46,444 bases of DNA from Desulfurococcaceae archaeon (lineage in GTDB: Archaea; Thermoproteota; Thermoprotei_A; Sulfolobales; Desulfurococcaceae). The notes under the pieces are model-generated. The model did not search any database. It saw only the letters and a list, made by a program, of their open reading frames with translations, and was not told the DNA's origin. Numbering within the stretch: position 1 is the stretch's first letter; the number at the start of each line of letters is the position of its first letter. The translations under genes were made by a program, and so were the position numbers. Location: the NCBI GenBank assembly GCA_020833225.1, contig JAJHQS010000007.1, forward strand, positions 1 through 46,444, read 5' to 3'. Positions 43,231 to 46,444 of the stretch are shown here, piece by piece.

Positions 43231-44192
43231 ATAACACCACCTAACTCTCTATTTAACTCCTCTATGAATTTTGCAAAGATATCTTTTGGTACTCGTGCAC
43301 CAGCAGCTGATGGATGTCCTCCACCATGAATACCTAGTCTCTTACTTAGTTTTCTCAGAATAGTGTTTAAGTCGCATTCACCACTACTTCTAAGACTCAT
43401 AACTAACATGTCTTTACGCTCTTCAATACCTACACCTACTTTAACACCACCATATATTTTAGCGTAATTAGCAGCTCTACCAACACTACCAGGTGGATTA
43501 AACACATATGCTACTTGACCATTAATTTTAAGGTTTTCTTTAACCCAAATTCTCAATTTCTCGTCTAGCTCAGCTTGCTTAATACTCCTCACAACGAGCT
43601 CTTGCATTTGACTTGGAAGCATATTTCTCGCCAAGTACTCTACTACAGCTCTCTTAAATTCATAATCTCTCTTAGCACCCTCAAGGCCCTGAGATATGAT
43701 ACCTGCCTCTAGGAAAACTGATCTCCTATCCCACTTCCACAATTCACTCTTAACCCAGGGTGTTTCATCAAGATAGTCACAAATAGCACCATAAAGTGCT
43801 ATTCTACTATATTCCCCGCTTAAACCCAAGTCGTGAAAATATTTAAATGTGAGTTCTGAAGCTGAGCAACAAGTATTATGAACCCAGAATACTCTCTGCG
43901 GCACAGTGAAATCTTCTGGTAATGGGTGGTGATCTATGTAAACGACAGCTCCTACACTAGCATACTCCTCTAGTATATGGGCGAGTTCAACTGCGTGTAG
44001 CTCATTAACAGCTATATCTAAAATTACAACTCTACTACCCTTAGACACAAATTCTTTGAAGTCGTGAATTAAACCAACAGGATGTGTGAAGTAAACTGAG
44101 ACATCGCATTGAGATTTCAAGAAGCCCAGTGCAAGTGCAGCTGAACAAACACCATCACCATCACCATGAGCTAGAATAACACACTTCTCCAC
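43227..44192 (-). CDS. DHH/DHHA1 family phosphoesterase
   Basis: A 321-residue Mn2+-dependent phosphoesterase. Motif I is AHGDGDGVCSAALAL, motif II is VVILDIAVNE, motif III is the name-giving YIDHHPLP, and the C-terminal DHHA1 domain has GGGHPSAAGARVP, which binds substrate. Family activities include oligonucleotide (nanoRNA) and cyclic-dinucleotide hydrolysis and RecJ-like exonuclease. The size and single DHH-DHHA1 layout suit a small nanoRNase or RecJ-like (GAN) protein. GTG 44192 has AGGTGTTCTCT before it; GTG 44201 overlaps that site. First gene of a pair with the amidohydrolase. Confidence 0.92.
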   Translation of the reverse strand: MEKCVILAHGDGDGVCSAALALGFLKSQCDVSVYFTHPVGLIHDFKEFVSKGSRVVILDIAVNELHAVELAHILEEYASVGAVVYIDHHPLPEDFTVPQRVFWVHNTCCSASELTFKYFHDLGLSGEYSRIALYGAICDYLDETPWVKSELWKWDRRSVFLEAGIISQGLEGAKRDYEFKRAVVEYLARNMLPSQMQELVVRSIKQAELDEKLRIWVKENLKINGQVAYVFNPPGSVGRAANYAKIYGGVKVGVGIEERKDMLVMSLRSSGECDLNTILRKLSKRLGIHGGGHPSAAGARVPKDIFAKFIEELNRELGGVI

Positions 44193-44295
44193 AGAGAACA
44201 CCTAGCTAAATCTATCTTAGACCTCAAATATTTAACTTAAATATCCAGTGGATTAAAGCAAAACCCACTTAGATTACTCCTACAACATATAGATC

Positions 44296-44613
44296 TCAAA
44301 TTATAATCCTACCCCACTCAGCTATAATTTCTTCTTCACTCTTATCACTCTCAATGAGCTGATATTCAGCATATCCAAACTTCTTATCTCGCTCACTAAG
44401 CTTAACTTGAATATATTCAATAGCCCTCCTAGTAGGGTGTCCAACGATATTCACATATGCTCTTACAATAGCTGATATAGCCGCCTCCTGTAATACTATA
44501 ACTTGATCTCTAAGCACCAGAATAAGCCTCATGTGAATATGGCCTTGAGGAATAAGACCAATAACTCTTAAAACATCATTATTTCTATATACTCTAACAC
44601 TTACATTGCTCAT
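44296..44613 (-). CDS. Small hypothetical protein
   Basis: A 105-residue protein: beta strands SVRVYRNNDVLRVIGLIP and HIHMRLILVLRDQVIVLQEA, helix ISAIVRAYVNIVGHP, then RRAIEYIQVKLSERD, a strand and an acidic C-terminal segment EEEIIAEWGRIII. No family recognised. The ATG is preceded by a strong GGGGGGCG. It lies alone between the encapsulin and DHH genes on the same strand; link to either is not shown. Confidence 0.6.
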   Translation of the reverse strand: MSNVSVRVYRNNDVLRVIGLIPQGHIHMRLILVLRDQVIVLQEAAISAIVRAYVNIVGHPTRRAIEYIQVKLSERDKKFGYAEYQLIESDKSEEEIIAEWGRIII

Positions 44614-44707
44614 TAAAACGCCCCCCTATATGTAAATTTATAAGTTATTGAGAGAGGTGTGTAAAAAGGTTAAAGAGTAAAATTAGAGATATGAAATGCT
44701 CTCATAT

Positions 44708-45760
44708 TCACTGACTTGTTTGTTTTAGTATTGCTACGCCTTTCTCTAATCTAGGTCTTAGAGCTATAGTTTCCCATAATCTCAATTTGTGATAGCCGTC
44801 TTCAGGTCCTAGGTAATCTACTTGTGTATCTACACCTAGAACTAAGTCTAATACGTGTGGATTAGTAGAAATTAATATTGCGATATCATCAGGTAATATT
44901 GGTGTTGAAACAACTTCTTTTACAAGACTCTTAATCCTCGTTAACTCCATTACACCAGTCTTCTCGTGAACAGCCATTAGCTTCACATATCTAGATGGAT
45001 TTACGAATAGTATAAATGGTTCTCGAGCGCCATTCTCCAGCATTTTAGCTATAGCTTTTGCTACATCACTTACAGCTGTGCCTGGAATATCCCAAGAGCT
45101 CATTTCAACTCTCACAGCACCTGTAAGACCCATAAGTTTTTCTAATATAAATTTATCTTCTAGAGTAGCGAATTCAACTGCAGCTCTATAAGCGTCACCG
45201 AGCTCTGGGACTTGTTTAAACTGCTCTGCGTAGTCTACAGCTCTCTGAGTAACCTTAAATACAACAGAGATCTCGTTGAGTGGTAAGACGCTTCGAGCAC
45301 CACTAATAGACTCAATACTAACAGCATCAACACCTCTACCAACTCTAACAATCGGTATAAACCTCCTAAACACTCTACTAGCATCAACAACTCTCACAAC
45401 ATTCTCAGAGACAATTTTCCATACATTGGTAACATTACTTAAAGATGTTTGTTGACTAGTAGGATCTCTCACTTCGAGGCCAGTAAGCTCTTTAACTTCA
45501 CTAGCTCCCCTCACGATCTCCTCAACTTGCTCTTGGTCAAGAGTTTTTAGCAGAGCTAAAAACTCGCCAACATGTGTTTTCTCCTCTTTAGCAATATCCT
45601 CAAAGACCTTCCTATACCTCTCATCTTCAATAGCCCTAGCTAATTGCAAATACAAGTTTATAGCGTCAAGTTCAGCAATAATAGATAATCTAATAGCTTC
45701 AGCAAGTTCTTCTCTAGACAACTTTCTTCCAAGAGGAAGTTCAAGCGGGTGTTTAGACAT
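44708..45760 (-). CDS. Ferritin-like/encapsulin fusion protein (iron-storing nanocompartment shell)
   Basis: A 350-residue fusion. Residues 1-95 are a ferritin-like two-helix domain (LSREELAEAIRLSIIAELDA, INLYLQLARAIEDERYRK, DIAKEEKTHVGEFLALLKTL) with ferroxidase ligands in AELDAINLY (Glu30) and EEKTHVGEF (Glu60, His63). After a linker, residues 120-350 are an encapsulin (HK97-fold) shell protein: SRVFRRFIPIVRVGRGVDA, SIESISGARSVLPLNEISV, SSWDIPGTAVSDVAKAIAKM, EPFILFVNPSRYVKLM and VLDLVLGVDTQVDYLGPED. This is the layout of the Pyrococcus furiosus virus-like particle protein, whose sequence it follows closely by eye. It should assemble into a capsid with ferritin inside, oxidising and storing iron. 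ATG 45760 and TTG 45763 are both possible. Confidence 0.94.
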   Translation of the reverse strand: MSKHPLELPLGRKLSREELAEAIRLSIIAELDAINLYLQLARAIEDERYRKVFEDIAKEEKTHVGEFLALLKTLDQEQVEEIVRGASEVKELTGLEVRDPTSQQTSLSNVTNVWKIVSENVVRVVDASRVFRRFIPIVRVGRGVDAVSIESISGARSVLPLNEISVVFKVTQRAVDYAEQFKQVPELGDAYRAAVEFATLEDKFILEKLMGLTGAVRVEMSSWDIPGTAVSDVAKAIAKMLENGAREPFILFVNPSRYVKLMAVHEKTGVMELTRIKSLVKEVVSTPILPDDIAILISTNPHVLDLVLGVDTQVDYLGPEDGYHKLRLWETIALRPRLEKGVAILKQTSQ

Positions 45761-45796
45761 CAATTTCTAACTCACCGGGTAATAGTTATATACCTC

Positions 45797-45807
45797 AAAT
45801 ATATAAA
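45797..45807 (-). promoter_or_regulatory. TATA-like element of the ferritin-encapsulin gene
   Basis: TTTATATATTT on the minus strand, about 40 bases before the start codon, leaves a leader of roughly 15 bases that includes GGTGAG. No obvious metal-regulator operator is seen around it. Confidence 0.45.
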
Positions 45808-45877
45808 CACATTGAAGACTCAAGAGCACAGTGATAATATATAGTAATAGTAAAAATAGCCTTGTAGAGCGATCTAT

Positions 45878-46093
45878 CTAGATCTCGATTATTTCCTCAG
45901 GCTTAATAAATCTCTTATACTAATTTTCATAGAGCTCTAGTGTAACAATATGTAATTCTACTGGTGCATTTACTTCACTATACACAGTAACCATAATATT
46001 GTATTTTAAATCTAAATTAGAAATTGCGGCTAAAATATCAATATCACTTAAAGCAGTATACTCACCTCTAACAACTGATCCAAACACATAAAC
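45878..46093 (-). pseudogene. Broken MNT nucleotidyltransferase (antitoxin partner of HEPN)
   Basis: The strand reads VYVFGSVVRGEYTALSDIDI, the heart of a minimal nucleotidyltransferase with the GS and D-x-D catalytic motif, then VELHIVTLELYEN. A TAG stops the frame at 45920-45922 where relatives have Trp, and beyond it the frame continues YKRFIKPEEIIEI to a natural-looking end. Upstream, another TAG lies two codons before VYVF and the N-terminal 20-30 residues are missing, because the HEPN frame runs into this region. So the gene carries a nonsense codon and an N-terminal deletion or frameshift. Confidence 0.65.
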
Positions 46094-46444
46094 CCTCTAG
46101 TAGAGTACATTATAATTGAATCCCCCTCAACAAGCGACTTAAACACCTCTAAAACAATAGTATATTCATATGGTAAATACCTTGAAGTTATATGTGCTTC
46201 TTTAAGTCGCGCAACATAATGTAAATTCTTAACATAGTTGATAAGTACTAGTATCCTTGAGTCAAAACTCCCCAATTCCCTTATCAATCTTCTAAGTGAA
46301 TGTGTTTGTGGATAAACACCTCTAATAACTAGGAGTTTATATTTAAGTATTAGTTGACAATATTGCTCTAGATTAAATACTGCTAAGTCATCTTCACCCT
46401 CATCAATCAACTTTAACGCATTTCTTAAGAAAATTAGCTCTCCT
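46048..46444 (-). CDS. HEPN-domain protein, partial at window edge (toxin-like, HepT type)
   Basis: The frame is open to the right edge, so the start lies outside. It reads ELIFLRNALKLIDEGEDDLA, then VFNLEQYCQLILKYKLLVI and SLRRLIRELG, the helical pattern of HEPN domains in archaeal HEPN-MNT pairs. The catalytic R-x4-6-H of active HEPN RNases should follow; RLKEAHITSRYLPYEY holds an R-x4-H (Arg-Leu-Lys-Glu-Ala-His), a candidate. After FKSLVEG the frame runs 25-30 codons into the MNT sequence in another phase and ends at 46048, so its C terminus is probably altered by a deletion. Confidence 0.75.
   Translation of the reverse strand, partial: GELIFLRNALKLIDEGEDDLAVFNLEQYCQLILKYKLLVIRGVYPQTHSLRRLIRELGSFDSRILVLINYVKNLHYVARLKEAHITSRYLPYEYTIVLEVFKSLVEGDSIIMYSTRGFMCLDQLLEVSILL

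Noticed and set aside
44146-44166. Short CACCAT triplet repeat
   Set aside because: It codes for the Gly-Asp-Gly-Asp-Gly of DHH motif I on the minus strand, so it is protein-driven.
1-46444. CRISPR arrays, insertion sequences, integrase attachment sites, tRNA or rRNA genes
   Set aside because: No regularly spaced repeats, no transposase motifs, no tRNA-like G/C-rich cloverleaf sequence seen; the G/C islands found are the sRNAs listed.

Overview
The window comes from an AT-rich, hyperthermophile-type archaeon, most likely a member of the Thermoproteota (Crenarchaeota), order Desulfurococcales or a near relative such as Ignisphaera or Staphylothermus. I infer this from the AglB oligosaccharyltransferase, an ESCRT-III (Cdv) homologue, a TFB-type transcription factor, the archaeal HMG-CoA synthase/thiolase/DUF35 trio, mevalonate kinase, AGA-dominated arginine codons, many TTG and GTG starts, GGTG-type ribosome binding sites and at least two box C/D guide RNAs. 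Species is not determined. There is no rRNA, tRNA, CRISPR array or recognisable insertion sequence.

Layout, left: the end of a large Asn/Thr/Ser-rich surface protein (2-1489); a metal-chelate or cobalamin-type ABC importer in one overlapping operon (1609-4525), facing a winged-helix protein; an orphan VapB antitoxin with a decayed VapC (5152-5552); the thiamine enzyme ThiD-ThiN; three small membrane proteins; a DapB-like amino acid dehydrogenase with a class III PLP enzyme; NikR; ornithine carbamoyltransferase; AglB; an ESCRT-III paralogue; an Mrp/NBP35 ATPase.

Middle: a mevalonate region (mevalonate kinase, then HMG-CoA synthase, thiolase and DUF35 OB-fold protein, 16935-20999) with a box C/D sRNA in the gap; a GT2 glycosyltransferase, an iron-type alcohol dehydrogenase, a cation diffusion facilitator with an all-Asp site and an MFS-like protein; then a complete BMP-type nucleoside ABC importer, with two permeases and the binding protein on the minus strand and a double ATPase diverging on the plus strand, next to a PfkB sugar/nucleoside kinase and a BtpA-family TIM barrel. 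Together these look like nucleoside or ribose uptake and salvage.

Right: an FkbM methyltransferase whose start overlaps a box C/D sRNA; a protein that matches T4 RNA ligase 1 across its length but has lost the catalytic lysine and reversed the charge of both motif V lysines; a FUN14-like membrane protein; a structured ncRNA; a TFB with only the cyclin core; CBS, Mut7-C, AMMECR1 and NadE proteins; an amidohydrolase overlapping a DHH phosphoesterase; a ferritin-encapsulin fusion (44708-45760) that should build an iron-storing nanocompartment; and at the edge a HEPN gene followed by a broken MNT nucleotidyltransferase.

The items I rate highest are the apparent RNA pseudo-ligase, the ferritin-encapsulin, the sRNA overlapping a start codon, the ribbon-less TFB and the two decayed toxin-antitoxin loci. 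All homology statements are from reading the sequence by eye; no searches were run.
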